Part shown: positions 44,764 to 57,115 of the stretch, one piece after another | Layout of the letters: every line of letters starts with the position of its first letter | Numbering within the stretch: position 1 is the first letter of the stretch | The notes under the pieces: generated by a model | Seen by the model: the letters and a program-made list of their open reading frames with translations, nothing else | Database searches by the model: none | What the model was told of the DNA's origin: nothing | Assembly: GCA_964035545.1 (NCBI GenBank) | Contig: OZ037770.1 | Span: 1,380,501-1,444,500, forward strand | DNA from: Bugula neritina | Taxonomy: Eukaryota > Bryozoa > Gymnolaemata > Cheilostomatida > Bugulidae | Direction of reading: 5' to 3' | Length of the DNA: 64,000 bases | Translations under genes and position numbers: made by a program

Positions 44764-46124
44764 AAAATCTCTATGTGCTTTATAACTATGCATGATTACC
44801 ATTGATGTTGAATTTTACCTTTCTCACAAACATTGAGGCACTGTCTATTTTCTATTAATATACATTATCTGATGCAAATTACTCTAACTTACGCATCATT
44901 CACACTGACAATAACTCATTCAAAGCAAAGCTTGACCAACAATATTATATATCAGTACCATTAGGTTTTATTATCCTTTCTTCCAGGTACAAAGTTCTTT
45001 CAACCAAGTCCATTCAGTGGTTTGAATCTCTTATAGGATTTGCACACTTCAAACACTGACCAGCATTATCCAGTGAGGTTAGTAAATGGTTCATTCTATA
45101 TTTACTTTGTTTACTACACGTCAGCAAATTAGGACTAAAATCACACTTAGTTACACGTTGTAGTTCGTGTTATGCTGATTTCAAATATATAGAAGAAGGT
45201 GACAAATAGTGACGAATTGCTTTTGATAACTACCGCATTATGATTGGAAACATTGATATATTGTGTATTATACATTTATATAAGATTAAAACTGCATTAT
45301 CTGCTAAATATTAATTAAATTCTAAAACTTATATGTCTTTGTAAAAACAAAAACTATATACAGGGCATGATACATAAAAGTTAATATAAAAACCTGTGTT
45401 TTTGGCCAAAACTTAAGGGAAAGGGTTCAGAATGAAGCATTAAACCAAACAAATATCCAAACATTTATTTTTACTTTTTATTACATCATTGGTTTTAGAT
45501 ATAAAAAACTACATAATTCTATAAAATAAGTCAAATTATATGAGGACAGAATCATTGTGATTATCAGACAGCTGTTTGAAACTAATATAATATGTCTATT
45601 TATTGTGTAATATTTTTTATTGAATCCACACGCTTCATATTATTCTTGGATTATTTTTGACGTTGAATGCATTTTTATAGAGTACGTGAAATCTGCAACT
45701 GCATTATTGGTCAAGCTGGTGGACTAAAGTTGTTAACGAAGCACTTTGTTGTCAGTATATTACAGCATACATCGCACCTTTATAATGTAGCATGAGTTGT
45801 ATTATTGCAGAAGCTAGTATATATATATATACAGGCATTTTAAAACTTGTCCAAAGTAAAAAAATAAAGGTGTTTTAGCAAAATTTGGCTAAACAGCAAA
45901 GAATCTTTATAGAGATAGTTTAAAGTATGCTGCATTGTCTTGTTCTTTTAATTATACTGATGATCACATCCACTTACCCTCTGTCTAATGTGCTTGATTT
46001 ACTTTGAGATTAACAAACTGCATGCAGTTCACTGACAGAATAGAACTGGAGTTTGTATAATTGCATATAATATATTAGATATTTGGTTTCTGCAGTGAAA
46101 TTTTTAACATATTTTTTGTTACAG
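44762..46124. other. Upstream region of the sulfotransferase-like gene
   Basis: No coding sequence is supported. A stretch near 44988-45078 is bounded by an acceptor-like CTTTCTTCCAG and donor-like GAG|GTTAGT and might be an untranslated exon. Confidence 0.35.
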
Positions 46125-46209
46125 GTATAGCGATAGCCAAAGCTTCTCAATATTCTGCCTTCAAGCAGCATTCAATATCTCAAGTTAAAATTCGGGAGCT
46201 AAGTCTAAA

Positions 46210-47589
46210 ATGGCCTCTTACAAATCATACTTTCAACTGTTTCGATATGGCCTCTATTTAATGCTTTACATAATTTTGAGAAGTTTCCAGCTTTTGTACT
46301 GGAAGATCAATGGGTTACAGAGTCACTTGCTTAGATGCAACGAGGGGCATAACTACGAAACCTCTGCTCAACTGCTCAAAGTTTGGGGAAGGTGTAAGTC
46401 GACCACATTTACTATACACTACAGACGCCACTTCCTGTCCACGCATGTCCAGGTCGTAAACCCCGAACTGGCCTTACAAAGTCATGTTTCCCTCATGACC
46501 GTTACTGACAAGGAAGCTATCTTTTGCATTACCCCTTTAAATGAGGATCTGTATGACACAAGGAAACACCCGTTCTTTCTGCATGCCCAGTATTCGTACG
46601 CCGAGTTCTTATTGATAATGCCAGTTAGTTCATTCATCCGTTTAGCTGAGACTGCTGGAGACCCAAAGGAGAAAGTGATCTGGCTGCACCATTTAGGTAG
46701 ATGTGGCTCTACTGCAACGTCTCAAGTGTTCAACACCTTACCAGATGTTTCGATGATCACTGAACCAATGTGCTTCTTTTCTCTTGATCAGACTTTCAAA
46801 TATAAGTACTTTGATGATCTTGATTACAATTGGGAAGACAGTATGGAATATCACCTGCTATACAAAAGCACTGTGCGGCTCTTATTAAAACCAAATGGTA
46901 AACAGAAGAAAGTAACAGTTGTGAAAGCTACAGCAATGTCTATGAAAACCGATTTAAAGTTGCTGTCAGCTATGTTTCCACATTACATCCACATATTTCT
47001 CTACCGACAGGCTAAAGACCAGGTTCCGTCCATATTCAAAGCTGTAGGTAACACAATGGCGGAGAGAGACCTCACCTTAGCTATTGCTTCCAACCGCGTC
47101 ACATCACGACTGCTCTCTAAAGTTAAGCCGCTGGTCCTCATGAATTACATCTGCACGAATAGAAATCATGTAAAATGGGTTTTCAATGAGGAGAATACAC
47201 GCAATCGTTCAAGGCTCGTATCATTTCTTTATCACTGGTGTGAAACTTGTCACCACTTTAAACTCTTGGTGGAAGAGTTTCACCAACGCACCACAATCCT
47301 AGCTTTTAGGTTTGAAGATTTTCAAGCTAGCCCGATTAATTTTTTTCACACGATGCTTACCAAGATTGGACTTGAATTATCAGATGACCAAACAACTTTG
47401 GCCCTGCAAGACAACAGCCAGAATAGATCACATGTGAGCAAAACTCTAGTTGCAAATAACCCCAAAGCGTCTGTCACCCCGGAATTTGTAAAAGAAGCCA
47501 ACAGATATTTAAGTTATTTTGGTTTGCCAGATTGGGGGAATGATATAGTATTGCCCAATACTGTTGATTGTTCCAGGCCGAGTCAATAA
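46210..47589 (+). CDS. Membrane-anchored sulfotransferase-like protein
   Basis: An uninterrupted 459-codon frame. Residues 12-31 are a hydrophobic N-terminal anchor after a short cytosolic tail, the type II layout of Golgi sulfotransferases. The PAPS 5'-phosphosulfate loop is visible as HLGRCGSTATSQVF (161-174), and a 3'-phosphate-type segment as HIFLYRQAKDQVPSIFKA (261-278) with Arg266 and Ser274. C-terminal pieces such as RFEDFQASP (about 378-386) resemble the substrate/PAPS region of sulfotransferases. The substrate is unknown; proteins of this kind are multiplied in several invertebrates, and a carbohydrate acceptor would be a guess. An acceptor (TTTTTTGTTACAG) ends at 46124, so the 5' leader is spliced while the coding sequence is intronless. 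AATAAA overlaps the stop codon (47585) and recurs at 47606. Confidence 0.85.
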   Translation: MASYKSYFQLFRYGLYLMLYIILRSFQLLYWKINGLQSHLLRCNEGHNYETSAQLLKVWGRCKSTTFTIHYRRHFLSTHVQVVNPELALQSHVSLMTVTDKEAIFCITPLNEDLYDTRKHPFFLHAQYSYAEFLLIMPVSSFIRLAETAGDPKEKVIWLHHLGRCGSTATSQVFNTLPDVSMITEPMCFFSLDQTFKYKYFDDLDYNWEDSMEYHLLYKSTVRLLLKPNGKQKKVTVVKATAMSMKTDLKLLSAMFPHYIHIFLYRQAKDQVPSIFKAVGNTMAERDLTLAIASNRVTSRLLSKVKPLVLMNYICTNRNHVKWVFNEENTRNRSRLVSFLYHWCETCHHFKLLVEEFHQRTTILAFRFEDFQASPINFFHTMLTKIGLELSDDQTTLALQDNSQNRSHVSKTLVANNPKASVTPEFVKEANRYLSYFGLPDWGNDIVLPNTVDCSRPSQ

Positions 47590-47611
47590 ATTGTTCAAAC
47601 ATTGAAATAAA

Positions 47612-48317
47612 GAAAATTTGCAATGATGAAGAAAACTATTTTAAGTCATACTATTTTATTGGTTACATGTTTTATAGTTACATATATTATTTAAAGCCAA
47701 ACAAAACATATTGAGTCTCAGAAGACGATTAGACCAAATTAATATTTATACATATTATATTGTATTTATGTTTATTCTTAATTATAGGTAAATATATTCT
47801 TATAGTATATATATTAGCATATTTATAAATTTTGTCTAGTGTTGGCTCAAGATTTAAAAAGGTTTTTGCTGGAACTTTAGTGGCTATATTATCATTGTTG
47901 TTTTCAACTTACTGCTTGTATAAATTTAGGGTGTATTAGCAAACTAAAAAAATTGTTTTTGCTTAGAAGTTATAGGTGGTTTTGGGCTAATTTTTTTGAA
48001 AAATAAAAATAAAGGTGACTGTAAACTTGATCAACAAGATATTCAACTGCGTCATGATTTATAATTTTGTTAAAATTACAATAGGGAGTTGTCAACCCTC
48101 CTTATACCAGCACTTTTGATATTTGACAGCATACTATACATTTGGCTGAAACTTATAGGTTTTTTTTCCATTTTAGGATTATATTCACATTTAAATTTGT
48201 TTTGCAGTAACTTACTCAATCTTGTATATGATAAATATTTGATAATGTATGCTTAAAGAACTGCTAGTATATGTATAATTTAAGGTAACGCGAGAGCCTT
48301 TTCTCAGTTTAAAAACA
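47612..48317. other. AT-rich non-coding stretch
   Basis: No feature is supported downstream of the sulfotransferase-like gene. Confidence 0.45.
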
Positions 48318-48318
48318 G

Positions 48319-48550
48319 ATGCTCACTCACTCGCTCACTCACTCGCTCACTCACTCGCTCACTCGCTCACTCACTCACTCACTCACTCACTCACTCACTC
48401 ACTCACTCACTCACTCACTCACTCACTCACTCACTCACTCACTCACTCACTCACTCACTCACTCACTCACTCACTCACTCACTCACTCACTCACTCACTC
48501 TCTCACTCACTCACTCTCTCACTCATTCACTCACTCACTCACTCACTCAG
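48319..48550. repeat. (ACTC)n microsatellite
   Basis: About 230 bases of ACTC tetranucleotides with a few GCTC variants near the left end. The Leu-Thr-His-Ser reading frame through it is an artefact. Confidence 0.97.
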
Positions 48551-49259
48551 TCCCCAACAGCAATTTCTCTACCGCTAAATAATTAGAAAAAAATATGATG
48601 TTTTTGATAACTGTTGGTTGCACCTATTTATTACTGTAAAATGGATCACAAATAAAATGGTGCTCTTTGGATGACAATCAACAATATGAAAAAGTACTAG
48701 CAATAACTATTTATAAATACATATTTCTGTGTATTGAATGAATACATATTACATATTGAGAATCACATGTTATATAGGCTACAGCAAATTTTTTATAGAA
48801 CTAAGGTGTTAGGGATAATAAAATAATTGAATACCAAAGTACATCACAATTTTATCTGCATAATGATCAGCACAACTCTAAAGAAAGACTAAATTCACTC
48901 AAAAAAGAACAACTTACTATAAGCAGTTCAGTTATAAAAAGGACATCTTTATTAATGGCATGTTTATAAATAACGGAAATATAAACTTTTGCAATGGCAT
49001 GCAAAACGACTGCTTAACACATATTATGTTCATTGACAAGCAAGTATATGGGACATGCAGGACAACATTATAGCAGATAATCATTATAGTTTGGGATTGG
49101 AATGCATTCCTTGGCACTGTACCATATTTCCCTTATAGGGTTGACACAGCATTGGTTTCTTACCAGGCTTTATTGTAAAATAGTATGTATACTATAGACA
49201 AGCTTATTGGAACTGCATAAAGAATGCTTAATAAAGCAAAGTATACAAATAATTTATAA
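48551..49259. other. AT-rich non-coding stretch
   Basis: No feature is supported. Confidence 0.45.
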
Positions 49260-49264
49260 TATAT

Positions 49265-49592
49265 GTATATAACAGTATATTTAATATACAACAGTATATA
49301 TTACATGTTATAACAGTATATGATGTATAACAGTATATAATATATATAACGGGATATAATATATAATATATAACGGTATATAATATATAATATATAACAT
49401 TATATAATATATATATATATATAATGGGATATAATATATAATATATAACAGTATATAATATATAATATATAACGGGATATAATATATAATATATAACGGT
49501 ATATAATATATACTATATAACATTATATAATATATATATATATATATATAACGGGATATAATATATAATATATAACGGTGTATAATATATCT
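49265..49592. repeat. TATAACGG/TATAACAG satellite-like array
   Basis: Units of roughly 24 bases built on ATAACGGTATATAATATAT alternate between ACGGG, ACGG, ACAG and ACAT variants, and the order of variants itself recurs, so a higher-order repeat is present. Confidence 0.85.
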
Positions 49593-49805
49593 TCCAGAAA
49601 AAATGTAGAGAGTTTGATCAGGATCAAGCTACATCTGTATCTAGCATTTGCAGACTAATTAGTGAAGGCATGTGGCACAGCACTCAGAGACTTGATTTGA
49701 TACTGCTTGAGGGAAAACCTTGTCCTAGAAGTTTATGTCAGTATTATTCAAGAGATTTACAAGATGTGCAAGGCAAGGATGTTCACATGTTTTTACATAT
49801 CTCCA

Positions 49806-50020
49806 CAGGCGTTCACAGGCGTTCACAGGTGTCCACAGGTGTTCACAGGTGTCCACAGTAGTCTACAGATATCCACAAGTGTCCACAGGTGTCCACAAGT
49901 GTTCACAGGTGTTGACAAGTATCCACATGTGTCCACAGGTGTCCACAGGTGTCCACAAATATTCACAGGTGTCCACAGGTGTCCACAGGTGTTCACAGGT
50001 GTCTACAGGTGTCCCCAGTA
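49806..50020. repeat. 10-base minisatellite, unit CACAGGTGTC
   Basis: About 21 head-to-tail copies of CACAGGTGTC/CACAGGTGTT with single-base variants. All three forward frames are open because the period is not a multiple of three, so the overlapping reading frames are not evidence of a gene. Confidence 0.93.
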
Positions 50021-50780
50021 GTAGAAGAGACAGAGGTTACAAGTGTGAAAGTAAGTTTGTACTGCTTTTCTAAAAAATAGTTTTGCGCTTCAGAAATACC
50101 TTTCACTGCCCATGTTCTGGGAAAACGACTGGAACAAGTTTGAGAGACATGACATTATATTACAAATACATATAAGCAAATTTAAGTATTTGTAAAAAAC
50201 TAGTTGAGATAGTTAACTTTCTAATTGACAAACTGATGTTCTACTGTTTCCACATAAGCTAGGGTTGTCTATGGAGGTGTAACATATATATACTATTCTG
50301 AGATACACAACATAGTATACACATGCATATATAGGTACATGCAGATGCAAGAATATGCATGCACTAGCTGGGTACAGCTTTTTTGTTACACATAAATATC
50401 TTCTTGTTAAGCACAAAATATTTTAGTTTTTGATTCCTTGTAAATATTTTCTTTTTTTCCTTGTCAAACCTAAGTTCTCAAAAAGACAAGAATGCAGATA
50501 ACATCAGCTTACGTGCTCAATTTTTCTTAGCATGCATTGTATTAAAGTCACAAAAATCTTAGTTTAGGTTTTGGCTTGCATAAAAACATGCAAGAAGGAA
50601 GTTATTTTATTATTCTATGTAATTCTTTAAAAGCTGATTTCTTTTCTTTATTAAGTGCATCTTCTCAAAATGACAAGAATATAGATAAGATCAGCAGCCA
50701 TTTATTCTCATACCAGACTTTGACGTCTGCTTTATATTCATTGTGAACTTATTTCTATGTATAGCTTAATAATATACACT
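50021..50780. other. AT-rich non-coding stretch
   Basis: Two similar segments (near 50478 and 50661, sharing TTCTCAAAA.GACAAGAAT and a following TCAGC) suggest a weak internal duplication. Nothing else was seen. Confidence 0.4.
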
Positions 50781-51175
50781 GTAATAATATATATATATAT
50801 ATATATATACACGGTATTTTACCTACTGTAACACAGCGTAATACAGTGTGTATATATAATTTACACTGTATTACAGTATGTAATATATAATGTATTACAT
50901 GCTGTAATACAGCGTAATATAGCGTGTATATACATATGTATTACACTGTATTACAATATGTTTCAGTGTATTACAATGTATTACACATATTTCATTCCAT
51001 TACAATGCATTACAGCAGTATATTATACAGTATATTACAGTATGTTTCAGTATACATTACATTGTATAACAGTATCTTTCAGTCTGGTACAATGCATTAT
51101 ACAGTATATTAGCTTACATTGTATTGCATTACATTGCAGTGCATTGGGGTGCATTACAATATATTTGAGCATGTT
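50781..51175. repeat. TGTATTACAGTATG repeat with inverted units
   Basis: After a short (AT)n run, units of TGTATTACA and its complement TGTAATACA alternate, so that 50862-50914 can fold on itself. Further right the unit drifts to ATTACAGTATATTA and ATTACATTG. Confidence 0.8.
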
Positions 51176-54100
51176 AATGTATACAATTGTACCAAAGTAT
51201 GAGAACTAACATACATTCTCATTAGTATGATAGTTTCTGAGAATGTATAGTTGAATTATGTGAATGATGAAACATAGAGAATTAAAGTTTTATGGAGCAA
51301 ACGTGGTAGCTGGATGTAGATCAGTTTTTTGCATGCTTTAACTTAGTTAATCAAGTTGTCTATCTAAGTGCATAGTCTATAAGATGTTGCAGCGTTTTAA
51401 ATTAAGAAGTTTCTAGCAAAGCATATTATAACATTATAGGTAGTTTTAATGCTCTGGTTAAAATAGTAGTCTGACAACATTTCATGCAGTGGCACTACTT
51501 TTAAAAACGCGATTAGATTATAAAGACAGCTTTGATGTGAGTTTCTAACAGTTATATAACAAACTAAAGCTTTACTTTATTACTTAGCAAATTGTAGCAA
51601 AACTATACTTTTAGAAATCTGGGAAATTTTCAGTATATATTTTCCTAGAATGTTGTTTAGAGACATAAAAAAACTGCCTATGCACAACATACTTTGCATC
51701 TGTTTAGTATCTCGTAATTAGACATAAAAAAATCAAAGCCAATTATAAGGCAAAAGACCATAATACTGTACTATCATTGGATAGTTCTTCATCAATAAAC
51801 AGGTAGTCACCAGTGGTGGATATGAACCCCTCCTAGATGTTTCTCGTACTTCTTCCTCAAAAAGCATTTTCATTAAGCCAAAAAGAAATAACAATACACC
51901 TTTTTAGTTGACACTTTTTAATTTCTGACTGATATTTCACCTTATTTCCAATTATAATTAACTTTTAACTGGCACTTTTCTTTGTAGTAATTCCTACCCT
52001 TTAGACTGTGTACTTTGAAATGAGTCTGTTTTACTCGTTACATAAAGTATAGTTGCACTGGCTACAGGTTGACACAAAAGCAAGCCTATCTTGATAAAAT
52101 CATGCGCAAATGTAGAAACTACCGAGGAGTTTGTTCCTCATAATTAGAAATTGACAAATTATTTTTAATCCGTTTAAAAGCATCTGGTTAGGGAAGCATA
52201 TGCCGTGTTCATTTTGTTATTCTAGCATTAACAATAACAGAATGCAATAATTATAAGTTTATGAAAGTAATTTGTTTTCTTTCTAATTACAAATATAATA
52301 TTTTAGTATATATTGTAAATTTATAAGGCTTGCATTAGGAATAACGCAGCTAAAACATCATTTTCCTTAAAGTCTTAAAAATATATAAGTATAACATAAT
52401 ACACTATGCCAATAAACTTATTAAAGTACCAAGCAAGCTTAGCTAGTTTAAGAAAAATTACGCTAGGTAAATTCCCATTATTTATAGAATGCTTGCTGAT
52501 ATTAGCTTTTGATGTAATTAAAGTAAATTATTATTTATCTTTCTAGCTAAGGATTTCTTGCCGTAAGTTTTGCTTTTATGCATGGAGAAATGTCGTAACA
52601 AACGAGTTAAATTTTTATAGCACATAAAAATGTAATCTATAAGTCGAAGATATTTAAACTTAGCCATTAACTCATTTTAATTAGCAATGTAGCCTAAATC
52701 TAATACAATACAAAATATATACCAGTATATAAAATATATTTTTACCATATGCTGTTAATTACAGTATTTGTAAAACAAATTTTATGCTCATTAATTAAAT
52801 GCAACAAATATTTATAAAATACTAATAATGTTGAATAAATAAATTCAATATTTCCTTTTCTATTTAAATGGCTGCATAATTTCTTGCAAGGTTGTATAAA
52901 GGAGTTGTGGCCTACAACTTATTATGTGTTTAATTGCCACATATGTCTTAGGAAGAAGAAAACTTCCCAAAAATTCTTAGTTTGAAAATTCTAGTATAAT
53001 TAAAATCACTTAATATATGTCTTTGAAATGCATTTTGCCACTCTGCAAAATTGCAGGAACAAATATTGCATGAAGTAATAAATGATTTATGAAGTAATTA
53101 ACAAACCAATGTAAAAACTGTTGTTGTATATAGAACACAACATATTGATTTTCTTCAATTTCCACATCAAATCTATATATTCAATTATATCTAACCAATG
53201 CTAATAAACTAAACATGCATGCATACAAATATTTGCATCATATGCAAGTAATATTAGCTAATTAGCAACTATAGCATTTTTTTCATTATCTTTATTGCTT
53301 GCATATGTCTAAGTATTATTAAAATAAGGTTTTTATTTGCAACTTTGCACCACAAATTACATAAAATCTAAAAACTTGAGTTGTGACATGCATAGGGCTA
53401 CCTATACACAAATAGACCTTCATAAAACTCTCAATGATTTTATTCAACTCATGTATGCAAAAGTTTTGCATTAAAACAATTCTTCTAAATCACCCTAGAG
53501 CAGAAAATTATTACAAAAACAGCTTCTCATATATAATCTTTCTCCAGATTAATTTTTTTTCCTGTATTTAAACTAACTTAGCAAGTGAAGATTGTGATAT
53601 CACTCAGGTAATCACATATATATTATTCATAGCTGTAATACTTTAGCAATGAATAGATCATGTTTAATTTCCACTCTACCTAGCAGTTATTCAGAATTAT
53701 AGAGCTATGTATATCGTGAAATTGGAATAGCCTAATAGTTTTACATGTGTTTATAGCTAGACAAATTAACTTAAAAAGCTTACAATAATTAGATGATGTT
53801 TGCATTCTTTTGAAGGTTATGGTGAAGCTACTGCAAAACTGGCTATTAGTTTAGCATAATATGCAATGCCACGCAAAAGCATGCCAAACAAGCAATGTTT
53901 ATTTACCTTACCAGTGCAATTTTATCACCTTAAACACAAAAGCAAGTATAAAATACACATCCATATTAGATTAACTGTCAAGTTAAAAAAAGACGACATA
54001 TATTCATGAGCTGGTTCTGTTTGCACAAGTACAATTTAGACCAGCTTATTATTTAGATTGCCGCAAAAATATGACGTAAAATATGTCTTTAATCATTATT

Positions 54101-56102
54101 TTGATATTCACTGGTTGAAGATATTTTTTATATCCTAATATGTAAATATTGTACATAAATCTTAAAAATTAACTAGGTGAATAAGGAAAACTGCTAATTT
54201 TATGAAACTGTTATGTTAATAAAGACAATGGCTATCAACAAATCCCACCAGACCACAAACTAATTGTAAATACTAAAGCAATTATATAGTGCTATGTGTT
54301 GATCTAGCCTAGTCAATACACCACAAATATGTATTATGACATACCACATTTTAAGTACTGGGTTACCATTTATTCTAATGGGTATTTGTTTAAACTGTTA
54401 TATACAGCTTTTTGCACTACCAATATACAAGCCAGTTGTTATTCTGTCACTTTTTATCTACATCTCTTTTTAATGCCAGTTACTTGTTAGCTTCAGTACA
54501 AACAGCTAAACATTCTACTCTACAGCCAATCTTACTGTTAACTCTTGTTTAACAATATTACAAGAATCTAAAAATTTGAGTGTGTTTTAAGTATAATATT
54601 CTATCATTATAACTTTTAAATGAAACAATAATATGATAAATGCATTATAACTTTCTGAAAAGTTTGTTTGCAAAGTATATGTTTTTGGAAAATAGTTTTA
54701 CAACATTTGCTAGGAGCATTATATTTATTCCTATCTAAAATAATTTTGTTTGAACTGCTATGTTTGTAATCATGTAATCAGAAGTAAAGCATCAGTAAAA
54801 TGAGTATAAGTAGAAGCTTGACAGCTACATTAGGCATTGCTACATAGTACATAAATATATGGCCGTATTAAAAATACTTAGCTGCATTCACAGATAAATG
54901 CATGGCTTGGAATTACAATACCATGAATACATTATTTATTTAGCTGGGTAACTATACAATTATGCCAAAGTGAAAAGCTTTTGGTTATTAATGCCTGAAA
55001 TGTCTAACAATCTACTTAGGAGACCACCTTGTTGTTACAGAGTGAATGAGTTATTTGTTTGGCATTTGGATGATGGCACAAAGAAAGGCTATTTGGTTTG
55101 TTACTTGAGACTAGTAGCAAACTGCTACAGTCATAGCATCTTAGAAGATTTTGCATCACTTGCTAGAATTGTACATTATTTTAATGTAGCTATTGAAATT
55201 AATATCGCACTGAAAACACAGTATTGCAAAATCTTAAGCTGTACATAATTATATTATGCATCAAAAAGTACTTCTGCTATTCGACTATCCCAGGTTTATT
55301 TTAAACTAGCACTGCCAAAGTGCCTTGACTCTATTACAGTGTTTACTAGCTAATTTTGTTCTTCTCAATAGTGAAATAGATCTATTGCAAGAAATTAATG
55401 ACTAGATATAACAATAATGATTTTTAGGCAAGACTTTCGCATCTATATTGCTCATCTGCTAGCTTGAAATACCCCTCTCCTTGGACTAATCTCAGGCTTT
55501 TCATTGTTGTTTAAACAGTTTTTAAACTCCTATTTCAATAAATCATTACCAACACTGCCTGCATGTATTAATATTCATTAGTGCCATCAATGCACTGTGG
55601 AGACAGCACCTGATGTTCTGTATATTACATTATAGTACAGAGATACTAAATCCAAAACATCTAAAATAATTGATGCTTCTACCAGATTTTTAGCACACCT
55701 ATAATATGTATTCCTGTAGTAAATATTAATAAGATGTTTTAACTGATAGTTTTTATGCCATTATAATAGTTTGATACTATAACTACAACTTGAAACTCTT
55801 TAACCAGCACATTGGTTAGTAATATTGCTTCTTGATATTTAATTGCTGGTTCACAAACTATCAATAATAGGGATGCATATCAAAACTTGACTGCATTCAT
55901 AATATGATTTTAATGCTAGGTAATGACTAAGCATGTCTGGCTGATATGAGGTGACTATTTTGTACACTGTTTAACAACATCAGCTTTTTGGGTTCATTTA
56001 AAGCATCTGCAAATCTGTATTATACATAATTACTGTTAGGGCCAATTAATTAAATTGTTAACCCTGAAATGCTTTTTACACTGTAATACTAAGTAGTAAA
56101 AG

Positions 56103-56143
<41 letters not shown>

Positions 56144-56700
56144 TTGTAATTTATACATAACATTGTGCATTTAAAAAAAATCACAAAATACATAATTCAT
56201 TAGCTAAATTTCAAGGCGTTTTGTAGGTAGTGGGTTAATGTCAATAAAGTAGAATCCGGGAAGTTGAGTAGCTTTATTCAAGAGGAAGGCTCTCCAACAG
56301 TTCTACCAAAGCCTAAATAACATGTATAAAATAAAGGTTATATGCACAATTTTTTTTCCAAAACAGCCTGCAACTGTTTTGCTATTGCATATGCCCTATG
56401 CCATTCATCAAGTAGAACAATTTTTACCAGGATATTTAGAAAAGTTGACACAAGGGCTTTATAAACTATGTAACAGTAAAACTGTGAGTAGAAATTAATT
56501 GACACTAATGAATAATGCTTTAGGTGCTGGCAACAACCATAAAAGAAAAGTTATATAACAAACAAGTAGAAAAAGCACTAAACAAATCAACAGCATTATA
56601 TACAATTGGGGCACATACATGAAAACAGCAGCTAGTGTCATTTTCTTAAGAGAGCACTATTTTAGGTATAAATTTAAGAAGTATTAGAAAATGCAGAAAT
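51176..56700. other. Long AT-rich non-coding stretch
   Basis: I find no supported exon, RNA gene or transposon. An (AT)n run lies at about 56107-56138. A 92-codon open frame near 54970-55248 has no splice signals, no family resemblance and no base-composition change. Confidence 0.4.
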
Positions 56701-57115
56701 TTACTGCAATTGGTTCATTTTATTTAAGTTAGTACATACTGAAGATCTCAAGTTTTTGCTAATGAACATGAGTTTTGGCCCGAAACTAAAAAATATCAAT
56801 AAATACACCTAAATAATTAAGGCTCTTTTTAATTTTCTTTGATTTCCTATGCTTTTTTCTAATTACAGCAACTTCTGACTGGGGATCGCCACGGTTAGTT
56901 TGTAACAGTAGGCAATCCAAATGAAATGAATAAATAGGAAAAAACATGAGAAATCATGCAAAATTAAGAAGAACCTTGATTATTTAGGTGTATTTCTTGA
57001 TGTCTCACTAATTTTAAGCAAAAAGCATTGTTCATTAGCAGCTAAAATGTAAAAATGGCTAAAAACTGCAGATTTCCAGTGTGTACTAAATTAAATAAAA
57101 GGACTCAATCACCTT
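56701..57115. mobile_element. Foldback (MITE-like) element with long inverted arms
   Basis: The left arm (about 56701-56860) and right arm (about 56934-57115) are diverged reverse complements along most of their length. Blocks include TTTTATTTAA..TTAGTACA, GCTAATGAACA, and AAATACACCTAAATAAT against ATTATTTAGGTGTATTT. About 70 bases of unpaired centre remain, and the right arm has an insertion of roughly 20 bases. No coding capacity is visible. Exact ends and target duplication were not resolved. Confidence 0.75.

Noticed and set aside
48319-48582. 87-codon frame of Leu-Thr-His-Ser repeats
   Set aside because: Translation of the (ACTC)n microsatellite.
49308-49523. 71-codon Tyr/Ile-rich frame
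   Set aside because: Arises from the TATA-rich satellite-like array.
49806-50020. Regular short repeats resembling a CRISPR array, and overlapping cysteine-containing frames
   Set aside because: Units are contiguous 10-mers with no unique spacers, and the genome is eukaryotic. The frames only reflect the repeat period.
54970-55248. 92-codon plus-strand frame
   Set aside because: No recognisable domain, no splice context and background codon composition.
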